DNA of 64,000 nucleotides from CAVTJL01 sp963735065 (GTDB lineage Bacteria > Pseudomonadota > Alphaproteobacteria > Geminicoccales > Geminicoccaceae), in assembly GCA_963735065.1 (NCBI GenBank), contig CAVTJL010000001.1, positions 558,001 to 622,000 on the forward strand, given 5' to 3'. This document shows positions 8,029 to 18,908 of this stretch, one piece after another. How positions within the stretch are numbered: the stretch's first letter is position 1; the number at the start of each line of letters is the position of its first letter. A program made the position numbers and the translations under genes. Below the pieces are notes generated by a model. It ran no database searches and was not told where the DNA came from. It worked only from the letters and a program-made list of their open reading frames with translations.

Positions 8029-9479
8029 TTGGCGAGTGCTGCGGCGGCGGTGCTGGCTGCCGAGATGACGGGCCCGGGGATGACGATGAAGATCAGGACC
8101 AGGGCCGAGGCCAGGGCGGCGAGGCCCGTGAGGATCGGGTAGGGCAGCTCGTCGAACCGCTCGACCGGCTCGTCGAAGTACATGACCTTGATCACCCGCA
8201 GATAGTAGTAGGCGCCCACCACCGAGGCCAGCACGCCGATCACGGCAAGGCCGATGAGGCCCGCATTGATCGCCGCCATGAAGACGTAGAGCTTGCCGAA
8301 GAAGCCGGCGAGCGGCGGGATGCCGGCCAGCGAGAACATCAAGATGCCCAGGGCCGCGGCGAAGAGCGGCTGCTGGCGCGAGAGCCCGGCCAGATCGTCG
8401 ATCGTCTCGACGTACCGGCCCTGGCGCCGCATCATCAAGATGCAGGCGAAGGTGCCGATCGTCATCGCGAGATAGATCGCGAGATAGACGAGCACGCCCA
8501 GCACGCCCTGCTCGGTGCCGGCCGCGAGCCCGACCAGCATGAAGCCCACATGCCCGATGCTGGAGTAGGCCATCAGCCGCTTGATGTTGGTCTGGCCGAT
8601 GGCGGCGAAGGCGCCGAGCGCCATCGAGGCGATCGAGACGACGACGATGATCTGCTGCCAGTCGACGACGAAGTGGCCGAAGGGCTCCATCAGCACCCGC
8701 ACGGTGAGCCCGATCGCCGCGATCTTGGGCGCGCCGGCGAAGAAGGCGGTCACTGGCGTCGGCGAGCCCTCGTAGACGTCGGGCGTCCACATGTGGAACG
8801 GCACCGCCGCCATCTTGAAGGCCAGCCCCGCGATCAGGAAGACGAGGCCCACAAGGGCGCCGAGCGGGAGATGCGCGTCCGCCGTGCCGCTGCCCAGGAG
8901 CTTGGCGATGCCCTCGAACATCAAGGAGCCGGTGAAGCCGTAGATGAGCGAGCAGCCGTAGAGCAGCATGCCGGAGGCCAAGGCGCCGAGGACGAAGTAT
9001 TTGAGGCCGGCCTCCGTCGAGCGGAGCGAATCCCGGTTGATCGCCGCCAGCACGTAGAGCGGCAGGCTCGTCAGCTCCAGCGCCATATAGAGGGCCAGGA
9101 GGCTGTTGGCCGAGACCATCATCCCCATGCCGAGCGTGCTGAAGAGCGCCAGCACGGGATACTCGAAGCGCTCGATGCGCTCGTCCCGCAGATAGCCGGG
9201 CGACAGCATCAGCGCCGCCGCCGCGCCGACATAGATCAGCAGCTTGAGGAAGCCCGCATAGCCGTCGAAGATGAAGTGACCGTAGAACACCTCGGCCGGC
9301 GAGCGGTCCAGCACCATGGCGATGATGCCGGCCACGACGAGGGTGATCACGGCAAGCGGCGTGACGACGCGCCCGCCTTCCTCGTCGCGGAACACGCCCA
9401 GCACGAGAAGCGCCAGCGCGCCCACCGCCAAGAGCAGCTCCGGCACGACGGCTGCCAGGTTGAAACCGTTGGCCATCAT
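8025..9479 (-). CDS. nuoN: NADH-quinone oxidoreductase subunit N
   Basis: 484 aa, Mrp-type antiporter-like subunit of respiratory complex I, with about 14 membrane helices and proton-channel function. The central proton-antiporter domain shows GLAFKMAAVPFHMWTPDVYEG, where the lysine and HxWxPDVYEG are typical of NuoN. A second conserved segment, KRLMAYSSIGHVGFMLVG, follows. It ends at 8025, overlapping birA by four bases, and starts 10 bases after nuoM. It is the last complex I gene in the operon. Confidence 0.96.
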   Translation of the reverse strand: MMANGFNLAAVVPELLLAVGALALLVLGVFRDEEGGRVVTPLAVITLVVAGIIAMVLDRSPAEVFYGHFIFDGYAGFLKLLIYVGAAAALMLSPGYLRDERIERFEYPVLALFSTLGMGMMVSANSLLALYMALELTSLPLYVLAAINRDSLRSTEAGLKYFVLGALASGMLLYGCSLIYGFTGSLMFEGIAKLLGSGTADAHLPLGALVGLVFLIAGLAFKMAAVPFHMWTPDVYEGSPTPVTAFFAGAPKIAAIGLTVRVLMEPFGHFVVDWQQIIVVVSIASMALGAFAAIGQTNIKRLMAYSSIGHVGFMLVGLAAGTEQGVLGVLVYLAIYLAMTIGTFACILMMRRQGRYVETIDDLAGLSRQQPLFAAALGILMFSLAGIPPLAGFFGKLYVFMAAINAGLIGLAVIGVLASVVGAYYYLRVIKVMYFDEPVERFDELPYPILTGLAALASALVLIFIVIPGPVISAASTAAAALAK

Positions 9480-9489
9480 CGAAGCGCCC

Positions 9490-10998
9490 TCAATGTAGCA
9501 GCATCGCCGTCTGCGCCGCGCCCTGATGCGTGAGGCGGGCGAGCAGGCTGCCGACGGATGCGTTCATCGGATCAAGGAAGAGCGAGGGGTAGATGCCCAT
9601 CACGAAGACCAGCACGACGAGCGGCGCGAAGGCCACGATCTCGTTGACGCGCATGTCCTTGATCACCTTCAGCCCCTCCTTGGTCAAGGCGCCGAAGACG
9701 ACCCTGCGATAGAGCCAGAGCATGTAGGCGGCGCCCAGGATCGAGCCCGTGGCGGCGAAGAACGCGACCCAGGAGCTGGTCTGGAAGATGCCGACGATGA
9801 TCAGCACCTCGCCGACGAAGCCCGAGGTGCCGGGCAGGCCGACCGAGGCCATCATGAAGAGCATGAAGACGAAACCGTAGACCGGCATGCGCTCGGCAAG
9901 GCCGCCATAGGCGCTGATCTCGCGGCTGTGGATGCGGTCGTAGACGACGCCCACCACCATGAAGAGGGCGGCCGAGACGAAGCCGTGCGACAGCATCTGC
10001 AGGATGCCGCCTTGGATGCCCAGCGCGTTGGGCGTGAAGAGGCCGATCATCACGATGCCCATATGGGCCACCGAGCTGTAGGCGATCAGCTTCTTCATGT
10101 CGGACTGCATCAGCGCCACGAGCGAGGTGTAGATGATGGCGATGACGCCCAGCGCGAAGATGAAGGGCGCGAAGTAGGTCGAGGCGTCGGGCAGCATCGG
10201 CAGCGAGAAGCGCAGGAAGCCGTAGCCGCCGAGCTTCAGCAGCACGCCCGCCAGCAGCACCGACCCCGCCGTCGGCGCCTCGACGTGGGCGTCCGGCAGC
10301 CAGGTGTGGAACGGCCACATCGGCACCTTGACCGCGAAGGACGCGAACATGGCGAGCCAGAGCCATATCTGCAGGCTCGGATCGAAATTGTGGGTCATCA
10401 GGACCGGGATGTCGGTCGTTCCGGCCTTCACGTACATGACGATGATGGCGACCAGGAAGAGCACCGAGCCCAGAAGCGTGTAGAGGAAGAACTTGAACGA
10501 GGCGTAGATGCGCCGCGGGCCGCCCCAGACCCCGATGATGAGATACATCGGGATCAGGATACCCTCGAAGAACACGTAGAAGAGAAAGATGTCGAGGGCA
10601 CAGAACAGGCCCACCATCAACGTGTCCATCACCAGGAAGGCGATCATGTACTCCTTCACCCGGGTATGAACCGAATGCCAGGAGCCGATGACGACCACGA
10701 CGGTGAGGAGCGTCGAGAGCAGCACGAACCAGAGCGAGATGCCGTCCACGCCCATGTGGTAGCTGATGCCGATGCCCTCGAGCCACGGCGCCTTCTCGAC
10801 GAGCTGGAAGCCCGCCTGGCTGGGATCGAAGTTGGCCCAGATCATCAGCGAGAGCAGGAACGTCACGAGCGACGTCCAAAGGGCGACGCTGCGGCTGTTG
10901 CGGGCGACGATCTCGGCGTCGCCGCGGATGAAGAGGATGAACGCCGCACCGACCAACGGAAGGAAGGTGACGAGCGAGAGAAGCGGCCAGTCGCTCAT
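9490..10998 (-). CDS. nuoM: NADH-quinone oxidoreductase subunit M
   Basis: 502 aa membrane subunit of complex I, homologous to Mrp antiporters. Conserved channel segments are present: HMGVDGISLWFVLLSTLLT near the N-terminus, AVKVPMWPFHTWLPDAHVEAPT with the key lysine and histidine, and KKLIAYSSVAHMGIVMIG. Length is normal. It lies between nuoL (6-base gap) and nuoN (10-base gap), a tight operon arrangement. Confidence 0.96.
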   Translation of the reverse strand: MSDWPLLSLVTFLPLVGAAFILFIRGDAEIVARNSRSVALWTSLVTFLLSLMIWANFDPSQAGFQLVEKAPWLEGIGISYHMGVDGISLWFVLLSTLLTVVVVIGSWHSVHTRVKEYMIAFLVMDTLMVGLFCALDIFLFYVFFEGILIPMYLIIGVWGGPRRIYASFKFFLYTLLGSVLFLVAIIVMYVKAGTTDIPVLMTHNFDPSLQIWLWLAMFASFAVKVPMWPFHTWLPDAHVEAPTAGSVLLAGVLLKLGGYGFLRFSLPMLPDASTYFAPFIFALGVIAIIYTSLVALMQSDMKKLIAYSSVAHMGIVMIGLFTPNALGIQGGILQMLSHGFVSAALFMVVGVVYDRIHSREISAYGGLAERMPVYGFVFMLFMMASVGLPGTSGFVGEVLIIVGIFQTSSWVAFFAATGSILGAAYMLWLYRRVVFGALTKEGLKVIKDMRVNEIVAFAPLVVLVFVMGIYPSLFLDPMNASVGSLLARLTHQGAAQTAMLLH

Positions 10999-11004
10999 CG
11001 GTGG

Positions 11005-12930
11005 TCAGCCCCGCGCGATGAAGAGGTACCAGCTCACGAGCGCCGCGACGCCGATGAGCATGGCAAAGGCATAGTGGTAGACGTAGCCGGTCTGCAGGCG
11101 CACAGCGCGGCGCGCCGTGGCCATCGCCGAGGCCGCGACCCCGTCCGGCCCGTAGCGGTCGATGATACCCTGATCGCCGCCCTGCCAGAGACCGACCCCG
11201 ATCGCCTTGGCCGTGCGCACGAAGACGAGATCATAGAGCTCGTCGAAGTACCACTTGTTGTAGAGGAAGAGGTAGAGCGGGCGCGTGGCGCCGGCGATCC
11301 TGGCCGGCAGCGTCGGCACGCCGATGTAGCAGACCCAGGCGACCGCGAGGCCTCCTGCCATCGCCAGGAACGGCGCCAGCTTCACCCAGCCCGGCACGTG
11401 CTCCATCGTCTCGAGCACGTCATTGCCCTCTCGCGTGAAGATGGCGTGGCCCCAGAGATGGTGGTTGGGCGCTATGAGCCCGTGCCCGAGCCAGCCCGCA
11501 AAGACCGCGCCCAGCGCCAGCACGATCAGCGGGACCGTCATCACCGGCGGGCTCTCGTGCACATGGTGCATCGTCTCGTGATCGGCGCGCGGCTCGCCAT
11601 GGAAGGTCATGAACATCAGGCGGCCGGTATAGAAGGCGGTCAGGGCCGCCGCGGCCACGCCCATCCAGAAGGCATAGAGGTGCAGCGCGTTGGTCGAGGC
11701 GTACGCGGCCTCGATGATCGCATCCTTCGAGAAGTAGCCGGCAAACCCGGGAAAGCCGACAAGCGCCAGCGAGCCCGCCCACATCACGACGTAGGTGATT
11801 TTGATGTGCCGCCACAGGCCGCCCATCTTGCGCATGTCCTGCTCGTCGGACATCGCGTGGATCACCGAGCCGGCGCCCAGGAACAGCAGCGCCTTGAAGA
11901 AGGCGTGCGTCATGAGATGAAAGATGCCGGCCGAATAGGCGCCCACGCCGCAGGCGAAGAACATGTAGCCCAGCTGCGAGCAGGTCGAGTAGGCGATCAC
12001 CCGCTTGATATCGAACTGGGTGAGCCCGATCGTCGCCGCGAAGAAGCAGGTCGAGGCGCCGATGAAGGTGACGAAGGCCAGGGTCGACGGTGCGAGGTCG
12101 AACAGCGGCGACATGCGTGCCACGAGGAAGACGCCCGCGGTCACCATCGTCGCGGCATGGATCAGGGCCGAGACCGGGGTCGGGCCCTCCATCGCGTCCG
12201 GCAGCCAGGTGTGAAGGCCCAGCTGCGCCGACTTGCCCATGGCGCCGATGAAGAGAAGGAAGGTGACGATCTCCAGCGCGGCGAAGCTGTGGCCGAACAC
12301 GACGATCGTGGTCGGCGCCATCTTCACGGCGGCGGCGAAGATCGTGTCGTATTGCAGGCTGCCGAAGACGAGGAAGGTGGCGGCGATGCCCAGCATGAAG
12401 CCGAAGTCGCCCACCCGGTTGACGACGAAGGCCTTGATGGCGGCGGCGCAGGCCGAGGGCTTCGTGTACCAGAAGCCGATCAGCAGATAGGAGGCGAGGC
12501 CAACACCCTCCCAGCCGAAATAGAGCTGAACGAGGTTGTCGGACGTCACCAGCATCAGCATCGCGAAGGTGAAGAGCGACAGGTAGCTCATGAAGCGCGG
12601 GATGCTCTTGTCATGAGCCATGTAGCCGATGGAGTAGACGTGGATCAGGAAGCTGATGAAGCCCACGACCAGCATCATGATCGTCGAGAGCGAGTTGACC
12701 CGCAGCGCCCAGTCGACCTCGAAGCCGCCCACCGTGACCCAGCGCAGCAGGTGCACCTTGAACTCGGGCGCGCCCATGTAGGCGAAGAGGCCGACCCACG
12801 CGAGCAGCGCCGTGACCGCCATCAGCCCGCAGGTGACGATCTGAGACGCCCGATCGCCGATCGCGCGGCCGAACAGCCCGGCGATGATGGCCCCCAGGGC
12901 CGGCGCGAAGACCAGGATGACGTGGAGCAT
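11005..12930 (-). CDS. nuoL: NADH-quinone oxidoreductase subunit L
   Basis: 641 aa, the most distal proton-pumping subunit of complex I. Seen are HVYSIGYMAHD in the N-terminal antiporter region, LFIGAMGKSAQLGLHTWLPDAMEGPTPVSALIHAATMVTAG (the classic NuoL block) and KRVIAYSTCSQLGYMFFACG. The C-terminal 150 residues correspond to the lateral amphipathic helix and last membrane helix. It sits 9 bases after nuoK and 6 before nuoM. Confidence 0.96.
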   Translation of the reverse strand: MLHVILVFAPALGAIIAGLFGRAIGDRASQIVTCGLMAVTALLAWVGLFAYMGAPEFKVHLLRWVTVGGFEVDWALRVNSLSTIMMLVVGFISFLIHVYSIGYMAHDKSIPRFMSYLSLFTFAMLMLVTSDNLVQLYFGWEGVGLASYLLIGFWYTKPSACAAAIKAFVVNRVGDFGFMLGIAATFLVFGSLQYDTIFAAAVKMAPTTIVVFGHSFAALEIVTFLLFIGAMGKSAQLGLHTWLPDAMEGPTPVSALIHAATMVTAGVFLVARMSPLFDLAPSTLAFVTFIGASTCFFAATIGLTQFDIKRVIAYSTCSQLGYMFFACGVGAYSAGIFHLMTHAFFKALLFLGAGSVIHAMSDEQDMRKMGGLWRHIKITYVVMWAGSLALVGFPGFAGYFSKDAIIEAAYASTNALHLYAFWMGVAAAALTAFYTGRLMFMTFHGEPRADHETMHHVHESPPVMTVPLIVLALGAVFAGWLGHGLIAPNHHLWGHAIFTREGNDVLETMEHVPGWVKLAPFLAMAGGLAVAWVCYIGVPTLPARIAGATRPLYLFLYNKWYFDELYDLVFVRTAKAIGVGLWQGGDQGIIDRYGPDGVAASAMATARRAVRLQTGYVYHYAFAMLIGVAALVSWYLFIARG

Positions 12931-12939
12931 GCGAGGCGC

Positions 12940-13251
12940 TCAGCCCTTCATCAGGTTGATGTCCTCGACCTCGATCGAGCCGCGGTTGCGGAAGTAGACG
13001 ACGACGATGGCGAGCCCGATGGCCGCCTCGCCCGCCGCCACCGTCAGGACGAACATCGCGAAGACCTGCCCGGCGAGGTTGCCGAGGTAGGTCGAGAACG
13101 CCACGAAGTTGATGTTCACCGCAAGGAGGATCAGCTCGATCGACATCAAGATGACGATGACGTTCTTGCGGTTGAGGAAGATCCCGAAGATGCCGAGCGT
13201 GAAAAGGATCGCCGCCAGCGTGAGGAAGTTGGAAAGCGGGATGCTGCTCAT
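12940..13251 (-). CDS. nuoK: NADH-quinone oxidoreductase subunit K
   Basis: 103 aa with three membrane helices. Two conserved glutamates within helices are visible in MSIELILLAVNINFVAFS and VAAGEAAIGLAIVV, which form part of the proton path. The C-terminus VEDINLMKG is typical. The start overlaps the nuoJ stop by one base (TGATG). Confidence 0.96.
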   Translation of the reverse strand: MSSIPLSNFLTLAAILFTLGIFGIFLNRKNVIVILMSIELILLAVNINFVAFSTYLGNLAGQVFAMFVLTVAAGEAAIGLAIVVVYFRNRGSIEVEDINLMKG

Positions 13252-13862
13252 CAGACGCCGCTCCCCGAGCGGACCTTGCGAAGCTCCACCGCATGCGCGG
13301 GCCGCCTGTGGACCTGCTGGGCGATCTCCTGGCGTCGCGAGTTGGGCCGCCGGCGCAGCGTCAGCGTGATGGCGCCGATGATCGCCACGAGGAGGATCAG
13401 CCCGGCCGCCTGGAACAGGTAGAAATAGTCGGTGTAGAGCACCATGCCGAGCGCCTGGGTGTTGGTCAGGGCGGTGGCCCCCGCCGCCGTGGGCGGCACG
13501 GCCCCACCGGCGCCGCCCAGCGCCCAGGTGCTGCCGACGAGCACGAGCTCGACCAGGAGCACGATGCCGATCAGCGCCCCCACCGGCAGGTACTGCAGGA
13601 AGCCCTCGCGCAGGCGGACGAAATTGATGTCGAGCATCATGACGACGAACATGAAGAGCACCGCCACGGCGCCGACGTAGACGATGACCAGCACCATCGC
13701 CAGGAACTCGGCCCCGATCAGCACGAAGAGCCCCGCCGCCGTGAAGAAGCAGAGGATCAGGAACAGCACCGAGTGGACCGGGTTGCGCGAGCTGACCACC
13801 ATGACGGCCGACGCCACCGCCACCGCGGCCAGGATATAGAAAATGAACAGCGGGACCGTCAT
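13251..13862 (-). CDS. nuoJ: NADH-quinone oxidoreductase subunit J
   Basis: 203 aa with five predicted membrane helices. The conserved segment EFLAMVLVIVYVGAVAVLFMFVVMMLD carries the TM3 pi-bulge region of NuoJ. The C-terminal tail is arginine-rich and cytoplasmic (TLRRRPNSRRQEIAQQVHRRP). It follows nuoI after 54 bases and is coupled to nuoK. Confidence 0.95.
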   Translation of the reverse strand: MTVPLFIFYILAAVAVASAVMVVSSRNPVHSVLFLILCFFTAAGLFVLIGAEFLAMVLVIVYVGAVAVLFMFVVMMLDINFVRLREGFLQYLPVGALIGIVLLVELVLVGSTWALGGAGGAVPPTAAGATALTNTQALGMVLYTDYFYLFQAAGLILLVAIIGAITLTLRRRPNSRRQEIAQQVHRRPAHAVELRKVRSGSGV

Positions 13863-13916
13863 GAGGAGGCGCTTTCCTGCCGTCGCCGCGCGCCGCCCTG
13901 GGCGCCCGGCGCCTTC

Positions 13917-14405
13917 CTACCTATAGGGAGCATCGGCCGCAAGGTTGGCCGCCAGCTCGCTTTCCCACCGCTCGCCGTTCGCGAGCAGCTTCTCCTTGTT
14001 GTAGAAGAGCTCCTCGCGGGTCTCCGCGGCGAACTCGTAGTTCGGGCCCTCGACGATGGCGTCGACCGGGCAGGCTTCCTCGCAAAAGCCGCAATAGATG
14101 CACTTGGTCATGTCGATGTCGTAGCGCGTCGTGCGCCGGCTGCCGTCGGCCCTGGGCTCGCTCTCGATCGTGATCGCCTGGGCCGGGCAGATCGCCTCGC
14201 AGAGCTTGCAGGCGATGCAGCGCTCCTCGCCGTTGGGATAGCGCCGGAGCGCGTGCTCGCCACGGAAGCGGGGCGACAAGGGCCCCTTCTCGTAGGGATA
14301 GTTCAGCGTCGCCTTCCGCTTGAACATGTAGCGAAAGGTCATCGCAAAGCCGACTACGAGCTCCTGCCAGAGCACGGTACGGGCCGCGCGATCCAGAGCG
14401 AGCAT
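13917..14405 (-). CDS. nuoI: NADH-quinone oxidoreductase subunit I
   Basis: 162 aa ferredoxin-like peripheral-arm subunit with two [4Fe-4S] clusters, N6a and N6b. Both binding motifs are intact: CIACKLCEAICP and CIYCGFCEEACP. The N-terminal amphipathic part (TFRYMFKRKATLNYPYEKG) and PRFRGEHALRRYPNGEERC are typical of alphaproteobacterial and mitochondrial TYKY subunits. The start at 14405 was chosen over an in-frame upstream ATG because the first residues then match family N-termini. The 97-base gap to nuoH contains a stem-loop (14427-14476). Confidence 0.96.
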   Translation of the reverse strand: MLALDRAARTVLWQELVVGFAMTFRYMFKRKATLNYPYEKGPLSPRFRGEHALRRYPNGEERCIACKLCEAICPAQAITIESEPRADGSRRTTRYDIDMTKCIYCGFCEEACPVDAIVEGPNYEFAAETREELFYNKEKLLANGERWESELAANLAADAPYR

Positions 14406-14426
14406 GGTCACCCACCTTCCACGGCC

Positions 14427-14476
14427 GGCCGGGCGGCGATCCGTCCCGGCGGCCTTCGGCCCCACCCCGCCCGGCC
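14427..14476 (-). other. Intercistronic stem-loop between nuoH and nuoI
   Basis: A perfect 10-bp inverted repeat (GGCCGGGCGG at 14427-14436 and CCGCCCGGCC at 14467-14476) flanks a GC-rich loop that itself contains GGCC-TTC-GGCC. It lies in one of the larger gaps inside the nuo operon. No T-run follows, so it is not a plain terminator. A role in mRNA processing or stability is inference. Confidence 0.45.
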
Positions 14477-14502
14477 ACGCCGGACCGGGGTGCTGGCCTT
14501 GT

Positions 14503-15516
14503 TCACTTCGGCAACAGGTCGAACGCCACCAGCACGCCCGAGGCGAGGACGAGCCAGGCGAGCGACAGCGGCAAGAACACCTTCCATCCGAGCCGCATGA
14601 GCTGATCGTAGCGGTAGCGCGGCAGCGTCGCGCGGGCCCAGATGAAGATGAAGAGCACGATGCAGATCTTGAGGATGAACCAGATCGGGCCCGGGATCAG
14701 GACGAACGGCCAGAAGGGCAGGATCGGCAGCCAGCCGCCCAGGAAGAGCACGGCCGCGATGCCGCTCATCAAGATCATGTTGAGATATTCGCCCAGGAAG
14801 AACAGGGCGAACGTCATGGCGCTGTACTCGACATTGTAGCCCGTCACCAGCGACGCCTCGTCCTCGGGCAGGTCGAACGGGTGACGGTTCGTCTCGGCCA
14901 GCATCGAGACGATGAAGATCATGAACATCGGGAAGTGCCAGAAGACGTACCATCCCTGGCGCGCCTGGGCCGCGACGATGTCCGAGAGGTTGAGCGAGCC
15001 CGCGGTCACGATCACGGAGAGGATGATGAGCCCGATCGCGATCTCGTAGCTCACCATCTGGGCGGAGGAGCGAAGGGCACCCAGGAAGGCGTAGCGCGAG
15101 TTCGACGCCCAGCCGGCCATGATGATGCCGTAGACGCCGAGCGAGCTGACCGCGAAGAGATAGAGCACGCCCACATTGATGTTGGCGAAGACGAGCCCGT
15201 GGCCGAAGGGGATGACGGCCCAGCCGATCACCGCGAGCACGAAGGTCAGCATCGGCGCCAGGATGAAGACCACCTTGCTCGCCGAGGTCGGTATGATCGT
15301 CTCTTTGACGAAGAGCTTGAGGCCGTCGGCAAGCGGCTGAAGGAGCCCGTAGGGCCCCACCGTCATCGGCCCCTGGCGGAGCTGCATCGACGCGATCACC
15401 TTGCGCTCGGCATAGGTGAGGTAGGCCATCGCCACGAGCAGCGGCACGACGAGACAGAGAATCTCGACCGTCAGGATGATCAGCGGCCAGACGATGCCGG
15501 TGAAGAACTCAACCAT
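14503..15516 (-). CDS. nuoH: NADH-quinone oxidoreductase subunit H
   Basis: 337 aa, eight-helix membrane subunit that connects the quinone site to the proton pumps. Seen are YAERKVIASMQLRQGPMTVGPYGLLQPLADGLKLF (quinone-cavity loop), GWASNSRYAFLGALRSSAQMVSYEI and the acidic loop ETNRHPFDLPEDEASLVTGYNVEYS. Length is normal. The start overlaps nuoG by eight bases. Confidence 0.96.
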   Translation of the reverse strand: MVEFFTGIVWPLIILTVEILCLVVPLLVAMAYLTYAERKVIASMQLRQGPMTVGPYGLLQPLADGLKLFVKETIIPTSASKVVFILAPMLTFVLAVIGWAVIPFGHGLVFANINVGVLYLFAVSSLGVYGIIMAGWASNSRYAFLGALRSSAQMVSYEIAIGLIILSVIVTAGSLNLSDIVAAQARQGWYVFWHFPMFMIFIVSMLAETNRHPFDLPEDEASLVTGYNVEYSAMTFALFFLGEYLNMILMSGIAAVLFLGGWLPILPFWPFVLIPGPIWFILKICIVLFIFIWARATLPRYRYDQLMRLGWKVFLPLSLAWLVLASGVLVAFDLLPK

Positions 15517-17575
15517 GGGTGCCGGTCGCCCTCTGGGCCGCGCGCTCGACGAAGAGCTCGCTGCACTGTCGCATCACCGTCGAGGCCCGGCTGATCGGGT
15601 CGGTGCGGTAGAAGTCCGCGACCGGGCTCGCGAACGCCTCCTTCTCGATGCTGCCCTCGGTGCCGAAGGCACCCCAGGCGGCGGGCTCGATGCTGTCGAT
15701 CGCCGCCAGCTGCGGCGCCAGCTCGGCCATGCGCGCCCGCACCTCGCCCAGCGAGTTGAGCGGCACCGTGTGCCCGACGACCTCGGAGAGGGCGCGAAGG
15801 ATCTTCCAGTCCTCCCGTGCCTCGCCCGGCGGGAACACCGCGAGCTTGGCGCGCTGCGGCCGGCCCTCGGTGTTGACGTAGGTGGCGTTCTTCTCGGTGT
15901 AGGCGGCACCGGGCAGGATCACGTCGGCCACCGTGGCGCCGGCATCGCCGTGATGGCCCTGATAGACGACGAAGGCGCTCTCGAGGCGGCCCATGTCGAT
16001 CTCGTCGGCGCCGATCAGGAAGACGACCTCGATCGCACCGCTGGCGGCACCCTCGAGAATGCCCTCGACGTCCCGGCCGCCCTGGCCGGGCAGCAGGCCG
16101 AGGTCCAGGCCCGCCACACGCGATGCCACCCGATGCAGCACGTTGAAGCCGTTCCAGTCCTCGCGAACCAGGCCGCAGGCGTCGGCGAGGCCGCGCGCCA
16201 CGGACAGGATCGCGGCACCGTCCGGCCGTGCCAGCGCCCCGGCGCCCACGATCAGCATCGGCTGCTTGGCGCCCTTCAGCGTCTCGGCGAAGGCGATCTC
16301 GCCCTGGACCAGCGCCTGGAGCGTCTCGGGCCCGGCGCCCAGCTCCTCGACCGGATAGGTCAGATCGAAGGGCTCGCCGATCCGGGCGACCTTGAAGCCG
16401 CCCTGGCGCCAGCGCTTCCTCAGGCGCGCATTGACGAGCGGCGCCTCCCAGCGCGGGTTGGTGCCCACCAGCAGGCAGGCATCCGCCTGCTCGATCCCGG
16501 CGATCGTCGTGTTGAAGAGATAGCCGGCGCGGCAGGCCGCATCGATGCGGGCGCCATCCTGGCGGCAGTCGACATGGGGCGTGCCGATGGCGGCCGCCAG
16601 CTCGCGCACCATCACCATCGTCTCGGCATCGACGAGGTCGCCCACGATGAAGGCCACCTTCGACGGGTCGAGGCCGTCGAGCCTTCCCTTGATCGCGGCG
16701 AAGGCGCTGCGCCAGTCCGAGGGGCCGAGCTTGCCGTCGGTGCGCACCATCGGCACGTCGAGCCGGCGCCGCTTCAGGCCGTCATAGGAGAAGCGGCTCT
16801 TGTCGGAGATCCACTCCTCGTTGATGTCCTCGTTGAGGCGCGGCAGGACGCGCATCACCTCGCCGCCACGGCTGTCGGCGCGGATGTTCGAGCCGACGGC
16901 GTCCAAGACGTCGATCGATTCGGTCTTCTTCAGCTCCCAGGTGCGGGCGCGATACTCGTAGGGCTTGGAGTTGAGCGCGCCCACCGGGCAGAGATCGATG
17001 ATGTTGCCGCTCATCTCGGAATCGAGCGCCGCCTCGATCCAGGTCGTGATCTGCATGTGCTCGCCGCGCTCGGTGGCGCCGAGCTCGCTCACGCCGGCCA
17101 CCTCGTCCATGAAGCGGATGCAGCGCGTGCAGTGGATGCAGCGGGTCATGTGGGTGGAGATCAGCGGGCCCAGATACTTGTCGCTGACCGGCCGCTTGTT
17201 CTCCTTGAAGCGCGAATGATCGGGCCCGTAGAACAGCGTCAGGTCCTGCAGGTCGCACTCGCCGCCCTGGTCGCAGATCGGGCAGTCCAGCGGGTGGTTG
17301 ATGAGCAGCAGCTCCAGCACCCCCTTCCTGGCCTTGTGGACCTGGGGCGTGTCGGTCTTGATGACCATGCCGTCCGCCGCCGGCATCGCGCAGGACGCGA
17401 TGGGCTTGGGCGACTTCTCCATCTCCACCAGGCACATCCGGCAATTGCCGGCGATGTTCAGCCTGGGATGGAAGCAGAAGACGGGGATCTCGCGGCCGGC
17501 CGCCTCACAGGCCTGCAGGACGGTCGAGCCCGGCGGGACCTCCACCTCCTGACCGTCGATCGTGAGCTTGGGCAT
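15509..17575 (-). CDS. nuoG: NADH-quinone oxidoreductase subunit G
   Basis: 688 aa, the large peripheral-arm iron-sulfur subunit. The N-terminal [2Fe-2S] domain shows PVFCFHPRLNIAGNCRMCLVE. The second cluster loop is CPICDQGGECDLQD, and the third region is HMTRCIHCTRCIRFMDEVAG. The rest is the molybdopterin-oxidoreductase-like domain without catalysis. Length matches the short alphaproteobacterial and mitochondrial 75-kDa type rather than the longer enterobacterial form. A 43-base gap separates it from nuoF. Confidence 0.96.
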   Translation of the reverse strand: MPKLTIDGQEVEVPPGSTVLQACEAAGREIPVFCFHPRLNIAGNCRMCLVEMEKSPKPIASCAMPAADGMVIKTDTPQVHKARKGVLELLLINHPLDCPICDQGGECDLQDLTLFYGPDHSRFKENKRPVSDKYLGPLISTHMTRCIHCTRCIRFMDEVAGVSELGATERGEHMQITTWIEAALDSEMSGNIIDLCPVGALNSKPYEYRARTWELKKTESIDVLDAVGSNIRADSRGGEVMRVLPRLNEDINEEWISDKSRFSYDGLKRRRLDVPMVRTDGKLGPSDWRSAFAAIKGRLDGLDPSKVAFIVGDLVDAETMVMVRELAAAIGTPHVDCRQDGARIDAACRAGYLFNTTIAGIEQADACLLVGTNPRWEAPLVNARLRKRWRQGGFKVARIGEPFDLTYPVEELGAGPETLQALVQGEIAFAETLKGAKQPMLIVGAGALARPDGAAILSVARGLADACGLVREDWNGFNVLHRVASRVAGLDLGLLPGQGGRDVEGILEGAASGAIEVVFLIGADEIDMGRLESAFVVYQGHHGDAGATVADVILPGAAYTEKNATYVNTEGRPQRAKLAVFPPGEAREDWKILRALSEVVGHTVPLNSLGEVRARMAELAPQLAAIDSIEPAAWGAFGTEGSIEKEAFASPVADFYRTDPISRASTVMRQCSELFVERAAQRATGTHG

Positions 17576-17618
17576 CAGCCGTCCTTCACCTCAAATCCAT
17601 CTCGGCAGCGCCGTGCCG

Positions 17619-18897
<1,279 letters not shown>

Positions 18898-18908
<11 letters not shown>

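Noticed and set aside
7728..9533. A 601-codon plus-strand open frame opposite birA and nuoN
   Set aside because: Low-complexity shadow of conserved minus-strand genes; no domain or signal is recognisable.
9526..13422. A 1298-codon plus-strand open frame opposite nuoM-nuoJ
   Set aside because: Its sequence is almost only Arg, His, Asp, Glu, Gly and Ala in GC-rich third-position shadow style, and the minus strand clearly encodes four conserved complex I subunits here.
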